This document shows positions 6,429-13,028 of a stretch of DNA of 16,363 nt, in pieces. The stretch spans positions 82,697 to 99,059 of the forward strand of contig DDXW01000002.1 in NCBI GenBank assembly GCA_002347285.1. The letters run 5' to 3'. The translations under genes were made by a program, and so were the position numbers. Each line of letters starts with the position of its first letter. Position 1 is the first letter of the stretch. This DNA is from Rhodocyclaceae bacterium UBA2250 (GTDB lineage: Bacteria; Pseudomonadota; Gammaproteobacteria; Burkholderiales; Rhodocyclaceae). A model generated the notes under the pieces. The model did not search any database, was not told the DNA's origin, and saw only the letters and a program-made list of their open reading frames with translations.

Positions 6429-7400
6429 ATGGACCGCACCGAACGCTTCTACAAGATCGACCAGCTGCTGCAGGAACGCCGCATCGCCAGCTTCGGGCAG
6501 ATCCAGGAGGCGCTCGGCGTCTCGCGCGCCACCGTCAAGCGCGACCTGCAATACCTGCGCGACCGCTTCAGCGCCCCGATCGTCTACGACCGCCTCGCCG
6601 GCGGCTACCGCTTCGAGCAGCAGGGCAAGTACGACCCGAAATACGAACTGCCCGGCCTGTGGTTCAACGCCTCGGAAATCCACGCGCTGCTGACGATGCA
6701 GACCCTGCTCGAGGAGGTCGAGCCCGGCCTGCTCGGCCCGCACATCGCGCCGCTGCAGGCGCGCCTGAAAAGCCTGCTCGGCAGCCGCGACGACGCGCCG
6801 GAGGACATCGCCCGCCGCATCCGCATCGTCCATGCCGCCAAGCGGCGCACCGACACGCAGCACTTCCCGCTGCTCGCCACCGCGCTGCTCAAGCGTCAAA
6901 GGCTGCGCATCCGCCACTGGCACCGCGGCACCGACGCCGAGACCGAGCGCGAAGTCTCGCCCCAGCGCCTGATCTATTACCGCGACAACTGGTATCTCGA
7001 CTGCTGGTGCCACCTGCGCCAGGGCATCCGCAGCTTCGCCGTCGATGCGATCCGCGCCGCCACCGCGCTCGACACGCCGGCCAAGGAAGTCGCCGCCAAG
7101 GAACTCGACGCCGCGCTCGGCGCCGGCTACGGCATCTTCGCCGGGGCGAAGCTGTCATGGGCGCAACTGCGCTTCACGCCCGAGCACGCGCGCTGGGTGG
7201 CCGCCGAGCAATGGCACCCGGCGCAGAAAGCCGCCTTCGAACCCGACGGCGCCTACCGGCTCGACCTCCCCTACGCCAATCCCACCGAACTGGTCATGGA
7301 CATCCTGCGCCACGGCGCCGGCGTCGAAGTCCTCGGCCCGCCGGAATTGCGCGAGCGCGTGCACGACGAGGTCATGCGGATGGCGCAGCGGTTCGAATGA
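6429..7400 (+). CDS. WYL-domain transcriptional regulator with N-terminal HTH
   Basis: A 323-residue regulator. The N-terminus (about 5-62) is a DeoR/HTH_11-type winged helix, with IASFGQIQEALGVSRATVKRDLQYLRD at about 19-45 containing the recognition helix. The middle and C-terminus hold a WYL domain with RLIYYRDNWYLDCW (W188, Y189, L190), followed by the WCX-like C-terminal extension ending EVMRMAQRF. WYL proteins sense nucleic-acid or small ligands and often control stress, DNA-damage or defence functions. AAGGA (6417-6421) precedes the ATG by 7 bases. The upstream palindrome at 6393-6413 is a likely binding site. It lies next to a toxin-antitoxin pair, but the 70-bp gap with its own operator argues against a single operon. 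The target genes are unknown. Confidence 0.9.
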   Translation: MDRTERFYKIDQLLQERRIASFGQIQEALGVSRATVKRDLQYLRDRFSAPIVYDRLAGGYRFEQQGKYDPKYELPGLWFNASEIHALLTMQTLLEEVEPGLLGPHIAPLQARLKSLLGSRDDAPEDIARRIRIVHAAKRRTDTQHFPLLATALLKRQRLRIRHWHRGTDAETEREVSPQRLIYYRDNWYLDCWCHLRQGIRSFAVDAIRAATALDTPAKEVAAKELDAALGAGYGIFAGAKLSWAQLRFTPEHARWVAAEQWHPAQKAAFEPDGAYRLDLPYANPTELVMDILRHGAGVEVLGPPELRERVHDEVMRMAQRFE

Positions 7401-7415
7401 CCGCAAACCGCCGGC

Positions 7416-7452
7416 TTGCATTCCCGCACCCACGGTGTTACCTTGGTAGCAC
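7416..7452 (+). promoter_or_regulatory. Promoter and inverted-repeat operator candidate for the toxin-antitoxin operon
   Basis: TTGCAT (7416-7421) can act as a -35, with TACCTT (7439-7444) as a weak -10 at 17 bp spacing. Over the -10 lies GTGTTACC-TT-GGTAGCAC (7435-7452), an inverted repeat with one mismatch. Such a site overlapping the promoter is what a self-repressing antitoxin would use. AAGGAG (7459-7464) follows as the ribosome binding site. Confidence 0.45.
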
Positions 7453-7470
7453 TCAAGCAAGGAGAAGCGC

Positions 7471-7755
7471 ATGACGACGACCTCTTTGAAGCTGTCCGAC
7501 GAGCTGAAGCAACGCGCCGCCAGCGCAGCCCAGGAGTTGGGTATGTCCCTCCACGCCTTCATGGTGTCCGCCATCGAACAGGCCGCCCTGGCGGCGGAGC
7601 AGCGCATCCGCCTGATCGCCGAGGCCAGATCGGCCAGGGAAGCAATGCTTGAAACCGGCCAAGGCCTGGATGCCGATGCCGTCCATGCCTATCTGCACGC
7701 CAAGGTCGCGGGGAAGAAAGTCGCCAGACCCAAGAAACGCGCATGGCGCACCTGA
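7471..7755 (+). CDS. Antitoxin of a ParD/ParE-like type II pair (ribbon-helix-helix type)
   Basis: A 94-residue protein. The N-terminal SLKLSDELKQRAASAAQELGMSLHAFMVSAIEQAA (5-39) has the strand-helix-helix pattern of ribbon-helix-helix DNA-binding antitoxins. The C-terminal half is an extended, charged toxin-binding tail ending GKKVARPKKRAW. AAGGAG sits 6 bases before the ATG. The gene overlaps the toxin ATG by 13 bp, the usual order and coupling for antitoxin then toxin. It should neutralise the toxin and repress its own promoter through the inverted repeat just upstream. Confidence 0.82.
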   Translation: MTTTSLKLSDELKQRAASAAQELGMSLHAFMVSAIEQAALAAEQRIRLIAEARSAREAMLETGQGLDADAVHAYLHAKVAGKKVARPKKRAWRT

Positions 7756-8036
7756 TCTACTCGCCCCGCGCCTTCGACGACCTCGACCGGCTCGCCGACT
7801 TTCTGATGGAGGCCGACCCGGTCGCCGCCCGCGAGACCGTCGAACTGATCGCGGAGGCCGTGACCATCTTGAAGCGCCATCCCCTGATCGGCCGCCCGGT
7901 GGAAGAACCGCTGCGCGAATTGGTCATCTCCCGCGGCAAGACCGGCTATGTCGCGCTGTATAGCTACGAGGCGGAGCACGACACGGTACTCATCCTGGCG
8001 ATCCGGCACCAGCGCGAGTCCGGGTTCATTCAATAG
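7743..8036 (+). CDS. ParE/RelE-superfamily toxin
   Basis: A 97-residue protein with the ParE/RelE fold pattern: LIYSPRAFDDLDRLADFL (helix 1), ARETVELIAEAVTILKRHPLIGRPVEE (helix 2 and the GRP turn), LRELVISRGKTGYVALYSYE and the C-terminal strand VLILAIRHQRESGF. R88, H89 and E92 sit where the family has its conserved basic/acidic cluster. ParE members poison DNA gyrase and RelE members cleave mRNA; the RHQRE ending favours ParE-like, but the target cannot be told from sequence. It starts inside the antitoxin gene (13-bp overlap). It appears intact. Confidence 0.85.
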   Translation: MAHLIYSPRAFDDLDRLADFLMEADPVAARETVELIAEAVTILKRHPLIGRPVEEPLRELVISRGKTGYVALYSYEAEHDTVLILAIRHQRESGFIQ

Positions 8037-8070
8037 CAGGCGGCAAGACGGCGCAGAGACTGCGAACACT

Positions 8071-8499
8071 ATGAAAAAGCGATTAACACAAGAAAATCAG
8101 CTAGCGCTCGACATCGAGAGTGCCGCGCAGCCGGCTGCGGATAAGCTGGTGCGCAAGCCCCGCAAGGCGGCGCCCCCCTCAAAGAAGCCCGCCAATAAAC
8201 CCACCAAAGCCCCCTCGCCGCAGGCGACCCTGCCCGGCCTGTCGCGGCGCGGGCGGCCGCGCTCGCCGAATCCGGTGTCGCCTTCGGTGCGCGCGCTGGA
8301 AAGCCGCAAGCGCCGCGTGGCGGCAGGCGGCAAGCGCATCGAGTTGCTGCTCGAACCGGAGGCCGCCGCCCAGCTCGACGCGCTGGTCGAGCATTTCAAG
8401 GTCGCCCGCGGCGATCATCGTACGCTCTTCACAACTCAGATGTTTGTAGTTCGTTCCCATCGCAACACATTACCTCCCGGCAAGTGTTGCACTTCATAA
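8071..8499 (+). pseudogene. Truncated gene resembling the 'LexA-regulated, CopB-like' small basic family, tail supplied by an IS30 remnant
   Basis: Reading from ATG 8071 gives 142 residues. Residues 1-55 are a Lys/Pro/Ala-rich linker. Residues about 59-115 (RRGRPRSPNPVSPS, then RKRRVAAGGKRIELLLEPEAAAQLDALVEHFKVARGD) resemble small basic proteins often annotated LexA-regulated/CopB-like, which end in a ribbon-helix-helix-like segment. After about residue 115 the reading frame passes into DNA that is antisense to an IS30-type transposase start, so the last ~27 residues (HRTLFTTQMFVV onward) are not native. The native C-terminus is lost. There is no obvious Shine-Dalgarno. Family assignment is tentative; truncation by the IS end is well supported. 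Confidence 0.6.
8415..8498 (-). mobile_element. IS30-family element remnant (outer end and first ~16 codons of transposase)
   Basis: On the minus strand, ATG 8460 opens MGTNYKHLSCEERTMI, the characteristic N-terminus of IS30-family transposases (YKHLSxEER), preceded by GGAGGT (8473-8478). Further out, TGAAGTGCAACACTTG (about 8480-8495) looks like the terminal end of an IS30-type element. After the first ~16 codons the sequence reverts to the antisense of the flanking gene, so the rest of the transposase and the other inverted repeat are gone. Exact edges are estimates (about 8411-8420 on the left, about 8495-8500 on the right). Confidence 0.7.
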
Positions 8500-8592
8500 T
8501 TGAGGCCGACGGCTATTGAAACTCGAAGCATATAGTATGACTGCTCCTGGCGGGTTACCGCCGCCCTACCAGCACCGAGTTTCTAGCGGCGC
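8500..8592. other. Structured intergenic stretch
   Basis: No ORF of note. It holds an 8-bp inverted repeat GAAACTCG (8518-8525) / CGAGTTTC (8576-8583) that encloses an AT-rich piece (CATATAGTATGA) and a small hairpin GGCGG-GTTA-CCGCC (about 8549-8562), plus repeat copy C at its right end. It separates the IS30 remnant from the convergent slyX end. Confidence 0.5.
8557..8582 (-). repeat. Dispersed ~24-bp repeat, copy C (intergenic)
   Basis: The minus strand reads AAACTCGGTGCTGGTAGGGC followed by GGCGGT, differing from copy D at only a few positions. It sits 11 bases beyond the slyX stop and forms the right arm of the inverted repeat 8518-8583. Confidence 0.7.
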
Positions 8593-8796
8593 TCAATAAT
8601 GCGGCGGAATCTCGTCGCGCAGGCTGCGCTGCTCGGGAGGCAGGGCTTCGGCGACCAGCTTGCGCAGGTCGCGCAGCGCGCGTTCGAGTTGCTCGATGCG
8701 CTCCTGCTGGCGATAGACGGTGCGGTTCAGCGTGTCGAGCAGGTCTTCGGCGAAGGCGAGCTTCACTTCAAGTTCGGTGATGCGGTCTTCGGTCAT
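8593..8796 (-). CDS. slyX: SlyX family protein
   Basis: A 67-residue, highly charged coiled-coil protein: MTEDRITELEVKLAFAEDLLDTLNRTVYRQQERIEQLERALRDLR (heptad-rich, residues 1-45), then the SlyX-typical tail with DEIPPHY at the C-terminus. The cellular role of SlyX is unknown. Its ATG overlaps the ylqF stop (ATGA, 8793-8796), so it is co-translated with the GTPase. Length and ending match the family. Confidence 0.92.
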   Translation of the reverse strand: MTEDRITELEVKLAFAEDLLDTLNRTVYRQQERIEQLERALRDLRKLVAEALPPEQRSLRDEIPPHY

Positions 8797-9680
8797 GCCG
8801 TTTCTCCCGCGGTCGCCGCCTGCGCCAGCATCGCCGCGCGCGTTTCCGGCGTCTCGAGGCTGATGCGCCCGAGCGCGCCGCTGCGGTAATCGGTGAGCAG
8901 GACCATCGCGGCCTTTTCCATGTCGAGCGCGCCGCCGCCCCCTTTGACGATGCAGCCGCGCTTCTTGCCGACGGTCTCGACCACGCCGACGGCATCGAGT
9001 TCGGCCGGATCGAGCTTGTAGCGCGCGGCCAGCAGCGCCGGATAGCGCGCCAGCAGGATGGCGGCGAGGAAGGTCGCCACTTCCTCGTCGATCACCGCGT
9101 TGCGGCCGATGGCGTGGCTGGCGGCGAGCATGTAGCCATCCGCATCGTGTTCGATCTTCGGCCACATCAGGCCCGGCGTGTCGGTGATCGTCATGCCGGG
9201 GCCGAGGTCGAAGCTCTGCTGCTGCTTGGTGACGGCCGGCTCGTCGCCGACGGCGGCGATGCGGCGTTTGAGCAGCGCGTTCATCAGCGTCGACTTGCCG
9301 ACGTTGGGGATGCCCATGATCATCATGCGCAGCGGCTTGACGTTGTCGTTGCGATGCGGCGCGAGCTGGCGGCACAGGCCGGGCAGCTTGGCCGCGTCGC
9401 CCGGCTTCTTGCACGAGATCGCCACCGCCTTCACGCCCGGCTGCTTGTCGTAGTAGGCCAGCCACGCCGCCGTCGCGGCCGGGTCGGCGAGGTCGGCCTT
9501 GTTGAGCACGCGCAGGCAGGGCCGCTGCCGCGCCAGGCGCAGCTCGCGGATCATCGGGTTGGCGCTCGCCTCGGGACAGCGCGCGTCGAGCACCTCGATG
9601 ACCACGTCGGTGCGCGCCATCGTCTCGGCGGCCTTCTTGCGCGCGGCGGTCATGTGACCGGGGAACCACTGGATCGGCAT
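8793..9680 (-). CDS. ylqF: Ribosome biogenesis GTPase YlqF/RbgA family
   Basis: A 295-residue circularly permuted GTPase. It starts MPIQWFPGHMTAARKKAAETM. Motif order is G4 NKAD (60-63), G5 SCK (89-91), G1 GIPNVGKST (123-131), G3 DTPG (167-170). This permuted order defines the YlqF/YawG group, which helps mature the large ribosomal subunit. The C-terminal domain ends ISLETPETRAAMLAQ, as in many beta/gammaproteobacterial members. It is 54 bp downstream of the broken HlyD gene and overlaps slyX. It appears complete. Confidence 0.93.
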   Translation of the reverse strand: MPIQWFPGHMTAARKKAAETMARTDVVIEVLDARCPEASANPMIRELRLARQRPCLRVLNKADLADPAATAAWLAYYDKQPGVKAVAISCKKPGDAAKLPGLCRQLAPHRNDNVKPLRMMIMGIPNVGKSTLMNALLKRRIAAVGDEPAVTKQQQSFDLGPGMTITDTPGLMWPKIEHDADGYMLAASHAIGRNAVIDEEVATFLAAILLARYPALLAARYKLDPAELDAVGVVETVGKKRGCIVKGGGGALDMEKAAMVLLTDYRSGALGRISLETPETRAAMLAQAATAGETA

Positions 9681-9734
9681 GGGCTTCTCTTGCGGAATCG
9701 GGGCGCGATTATCGCCGATGCGGCCTGCCGCCGC

Positions 9735-10196
9735 TCAGCGCGGCTTCACGCGCGTGTCGTCGGCGATCTTGTCGTCGGGATGGGCGATGACGTGCATGCC
9801 GGCGTCGAGGCCGGACAGCACCTGCACCTGCAGGCCGTTGCGCTGGCCGGTTTCGATCGGCCGCAGCCGCGCGCGGCCGTCGTCGACGACGAACACCGCC
9901 CAGCCGTGGTTGTGGCGGAACAGCGCGCTCGCCGGCACCTGCAGGATGTCGGCGCCTTCCCAGACGACGAAGCGCGCCTCGACGCGGTAGCCGTCCCCCA
10001 CCCGCTGCCATTCGGCGCGCGGCGAGACGAAGTCCGCGATCACGCGCACGCGCTGCTCCTCGACGGTGACCACCAGCGGCCCCCGGGCCGCCGCCACCGT
10101 CTCGACCGGAACCGCGCGCGGGATGAGGCCGAGCGCCAGGCCGCCGATAACCGCCGCCGCGAGGAGTGTCATGCCGATTCGTGCGCGCAATTGCAT
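9735..10196 (-). pseudogene. HlyD/DevB-type membrane fusion protein with the middle missing
   Basis: From ATG 10196 the 153-residue product has the expected start (signal-anchor at about 6-26, then VPVETVAAARGPLVVTVEEQ) and the expected C-terminal end (RVGDGYRVEARFVVWEGADILQVPASALFR and VLSGLDAGMHVIAHPDDKI). The lipoyl/biotinyl-like half-domains and the coiled-coil hairpin that should lie between are absent; the join is near residues 47-51. Family members are usually 350-420 residues, so roughly 200-250 residues are missing, and the frame is kept across the join. It would be periplasmic adaptor of an ABC exporter with the permease and ATPase upstream. Without the hairpin it cannot bridge to an outer-membrane channel, so it is almost certainly non-functional. 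Confidence 0.8.
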
Positions 10197-10213
10197 GGTG
10201 CTACCCGATCCTT

Positions 10214-11475
10214 CTATTCCCTTGTCTTCAGAACCGCCACCAGATCCAGCCGGCCGAGCTGGCGCCAGACCAGCAGGCCTGACAGCCGCGCGGACGCGAC
10301 GACCACCGCCGCGCCCATCGCGTAGTTCTCGGCGGTCAGCAGCAGCGGCAGGCGGTAGAGCTCGCTCTCGAACGCCTGCACCAGGATGGCGACCAGGCCG
10401 AGCACGCGCGGCCGCTCGTGCAGGTCGGCGTAGAGTGCCGGCTCCGTGCCGGGCTCGACCGCCAGGTAGGCGCCGGTCACCACTCTGCCTTCGCGCAGCA
10501 GCGCGTTGAGCGACTCGTGCCGCATGTTGGCCGGAGACGCCGAGGTACTGCTGGGTGATGCCGAGCACCGGCACCTCGACGGTGCGGCGGCGCCCTTCGA
10601 GGATCTCGATGGTCAGCATCTGGCCGGGCTGCACGCGCAGCATCTTGTTGGCCAGGTGGTCGGTCAGCACCACGCCGCCGGCGGGCACCTGCACCGGCTG
10701 CAGGTTGCGGTCGAGCGAGCGGTGCAGCCGGCCGGCGGGCTGGATGCCGAACACGGCCGAACGGTAGCTGCGGTTCTCGAAGCGCAGGATGGCCGGCACG
10801 TCGCGGAAGCCTTCGACATGCATCACGCCCGGCAGGGCGGCCAGCTCGTACAGCGCCTTGCCCGAGGTGGGCTCGATGAAGGTCAGGGCGAGATCCTCGC
10901 GCGCCGCCTGGCGGAACTGCACGTCGACCATGAAATCGATCGCCCCCCTTCTGGTAATTGCCGACCATCATCACGCCGCAGGCGCAGGAGATGCCGAGCA
11001 CGGTGGCGCGATAGACCGCCGGCGTCTCCGGGCGCATGCCTTCCGCCGGCGCCAGCCGGGCGGCGCGCAGCACCGCGAACAGGGTGCCGCTGATCGCGGC
11101 GGTCGTGTAGCCGAAGGCCTTGAGGATGGCGATCTGGTCGCGCTGCAGCGCGCTCAGCCGGCTGATCACGACGTTGAGCAGGACGGCCGCCACGCCGAGG
11201 AAGATGGCCGGGAAGATCGTCGCCGTCGTCTGCAGCTGCTTGAGTTCCTCCAAGAGGAAGCGGTTGGAGAACTGGTCCTTGCGCGGGTAGGCGCCGGTGC
11301 CGCCATAGGCGGCCAGCACGCCGTCGATGCGGTCGATCACGTCCTGCTGCTGCGCGCCGCGCGCCAGCGTCGCGGTGACGTTGTTGAACGCCCCCTCCAT
11401 GTCGTAGGCGGCGGCGCGGATGCGGGTTTCGAGCTGCTCGACGCCGGGAATCGCGCGCAGGCGCTCGGCCACCGG
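10214..11475 (-). pseudogene. FtsX/DevC-like ABC exporter permease, multiply disrupted
   Basis: Pieces of one permease are readable in order. First is a periplasmic piece and TM region (VAERLRAIPGVEQLETRI, GAYPRKDQFSNRF, IFPAIFLGVAAVLLNVVISRLSALQRDQIAILKAFGY). It then jumps to FAVLRAARLAPAEGMRPE, with the TM segments between missing, and on to YRATVLGISCACGVMMVGNYQK, where a further stretch appears lost. A +1 base in a run of six C (10943-10948) shifts the frame before MVDVQFRQAAREDLALTF. Another extra base near 10529-10534 shifts it again before MRHESLNALLREGRVVTGAYL, which ends ...LVAVLKTRE at 10214. The 5' end is fused to the ATPase at about 11476. Restoring one base at each shift gives a continuous family-like reading. 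Confidence 0.8.
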
Positions 11476-11808
11476 CTCGCGCGCCGTCAGGCTCGGGATC
11501 AGGTTGTAGAACTGGAACACAAAGCCGACGTGGTCGCGGCGGAACAGCGTCAGGTCGCGCTCGCCGGCTGCGGTGAGGTTGTGGTCGAGGTAGAAGACCT
11601 CGCCGGAGGTCGGCGTGTCGAGGCCGCCGAGGATGTTGAGCAGCGTCGACTTGCCGCTGCCCGAGGGGCCGAGCAGCACCACCAGTTCGCCCGCGTACAG
11701 CTCGAGGTCGATGCCGCGCAGCGCCGGCACCTCGACCTCGCCCATCCGGTAGATCTTGGTCAGGCCGCGCGCCTGGAACACCAGTTCGCGTTTCATTGCA
11801 TTTTCCAT
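11476..11808 (-). pseudogene. ABC exporter ATPase, N-terminal fragment fused to permease
   Basis: From ATG 11796 (MKRELVFQARGLTKIYRMGEVEV; an upstream ATG at 11808 overlaps the flavoprotein stop as TAATG) the fragment has Walker A GPSGSGKST (43-51) and the Q-loop FVFQFYNLIPSLTARE (92-107), as in MacB/LolD/DevA-type ATPases. Immediately after residue 107 the frame continues into permease sequence (PVAERLRAIPG). The signature LSGGQ, Walker B, D- and H-loops are all missing, as is the permease N-terminus. It cannot hydrolyse ATP in the normal dimer. The gene order ATPase, permease, HlyD is that of a DevABC/MacAB-type exporter. Confidence 0.85.
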
Positions 11809-13028
11809 TAGCGGGATTGTCTCCCGGCGCGCAGCCATGTCAGCGCGCCCTGCCCGGCGACGAGTCCGCTGGCGAAGCAGGCGGTGAGCAGGTAGCCGCC
11901 GGTCGGCGCCTCCCAGTCGAGCATCTCGCCGGCGCAGAACACGCCGGGCAGCGCCTTGAGCATCAGCCGCTCGTCGAGCGCCGCGGCCGCGACGCCGCCG
12001 GCGCTGCTGATCGCCTCGTCGAGCGGCCGCGGCGCGGCGAGGCGCAGCGGCAGCGCCTTGACCGCCGCGGCCAGCGCGGCCGGATCGTCGAAGGTTTCGC
12101 GCGGAAGGCACTCGCGCAGCAGGCCGGTCTTGACGCCGGCGATGCCGGCGCGGTTCTGCAGGTGGCTGGCCAGCGAACGCGCGCCGCGCGGATGGGCGAT
12201 TTCCTGAGTCAGCCGTTCCAGCGAGCGGCCCGGCGCGAGGTCGAGCGTCAGCGTCGCGCCGCCGTCCCGCTCGAGCGCGTCGCGCAGCGCGGCGGAGAAG
12301 GCGTAGATCAGCCCGCCTTCGACGCCATGGCGCGTGATCACGAACTCGCCCTGCCGCTGCTTGCCACCAAAGGAGGCCACGACGGACTTCGCCGGCTGGC
12401 CGGCGAACTTTTCCTTGAAATGCGCGCTCCACGGCACGTCGAAGCCGCAGTTGGCCGGCTTGAGCGGCGCGACCTCAACGCCGCGTTCGCGCAGCAGCGG
12501 CACCCAGGCGCCGTCCGAGCCAAGCTTGCGCCAACTGCCACCGCCCAATGCAAGGATCACCGCCGCCCCGCCAGCGCCGAGTTTTATTGACCCGCTGGGC
12601 GTGTCGAACAGCAGATCGCCATCTTCCCTGCCGAGCCAGCGATGACGCATGTGGAAGCGCACGCCGGCGGCGCGCAGGCGGTGCAGCCAGGCGCGCAGCA
12701 GCGGCGCGGCCTTCATGCCTTCCGGAAAGACGCGCCCCGACGAGCCGACGAAGGTGTCGACGCCCAGCCCGCGCGCCCAGTCGCGCAACGCGTCCGCGCC
12801 GAAATCGCGCAGCCAGGGTTCGACCCAGTCGCGGCGCGCGCCGTAGCGCGCGACGAAGTTCTCGAACGGCTCGGCATGGGTGAGGTTGAGCCCGCTCTTG
12901 CCGGCCATCAGGAACTTGCGGCCGGCGCTCGGCATCGCGTCGTAGACGTCGACCGCCGCACCGCCGGCGGCGAGCGCCTCCGCCGCCATCAGGCCCGCCG
13001 GGCCGGCGCCGATCACGATGGCCTTCAT
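11808..13028 (-). CDS. FAD-dependent flavoprotein, TIGR03862 / HI0933 (BaiN-YhiN-like) family
   Basis: A 406-residue flavoprotein. The N-terminal dinucleotide-binding motif GAGPAGL lies at residues 7-13, followed by SAGRKFLMAGKSGLNLTH, characteristic of HI0933-like proteins. Further on are VILALGGGSWRKLGSDGAW and a C-terminal FAD-contact block AGEMLDWEAPTGGYLLTACFASG. It is probably a cytoplasmic oxidoreductase; the substrate is unknown. The start is fixed by an ATGA overlap with the MFS gene (13025-13028). Repeat copy D lies inside the gene and encodes KLGAGGAAV just before the VILALGGGSW block, in a loop where the family is variable; the protein still reads as complete. Confidence 0.88.
   Translation of the reverse strand: MKAIVIGAGPAGLMAAEALAAGGAAVDVYDAMPSAGRKFLMAGKSGLNLTHAEPFENFVARYGARRDWVEPWLRDFGADALRDWARGLGVDTFVGSSGRVFPEGMKAAPLLRAWLHRLRAAGVRFHMRHRWLGREDGDLLFDTPSGSIKLGAGGAAVILALGGGSWRKLGSDGAWVPLLRERGVEVAPLKPANCGFDVPWSAHFKEKFAGQPAKSVVASFGGKQRQGEFVITRHGVEGGLIYAFSAALRDALERDGGATLTLDLAPGRSLERLTQEIAHPRGARSLASHLQNRAGIAGVKTGLLRECLPRETFDDPAALAAAVKALPLRLAAPRPLDEAISSAGGVAAAALDERLMLKALPGVFCAGEMLDWEAPTGGYLLTACFASGLVAGQGALTWLRAGRQSR
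12558..12586 (-). repeat. Dispersed ~24-bp repeat, copy D (inside flavoprotein gene)
   Basis: The minus strand reads AAAACTCGGCGCTGGCGGGG followed by CGGCGGTG and is translated KLGAGGAAV in the flavoprotein frame. It is the same reading frame as used by copy A in dinG (KLGADEAA), although the two host genes are unrelated. Confidence 0.7.

Noticed and set aside
7948..8070. Upstream in-frame extension of the truncated gene (start at 7948)
   Set aside because: It overlaps the toxin gene in another frame and has a composition unlike the protein that follows; ATG 8071 gives a sensible start MKKRLTQEN.
10477..12432. A single 651-codon ORF as an intact ATPase-permease fusion protein
   Set aside because: It begins out of frame inside the flavoprotein gene, lacks LSGGQ, Walker B and the H-loop, and runs out of frame after the poly-C at 10943-10948, so it is not a genuine full-length fused exporter.
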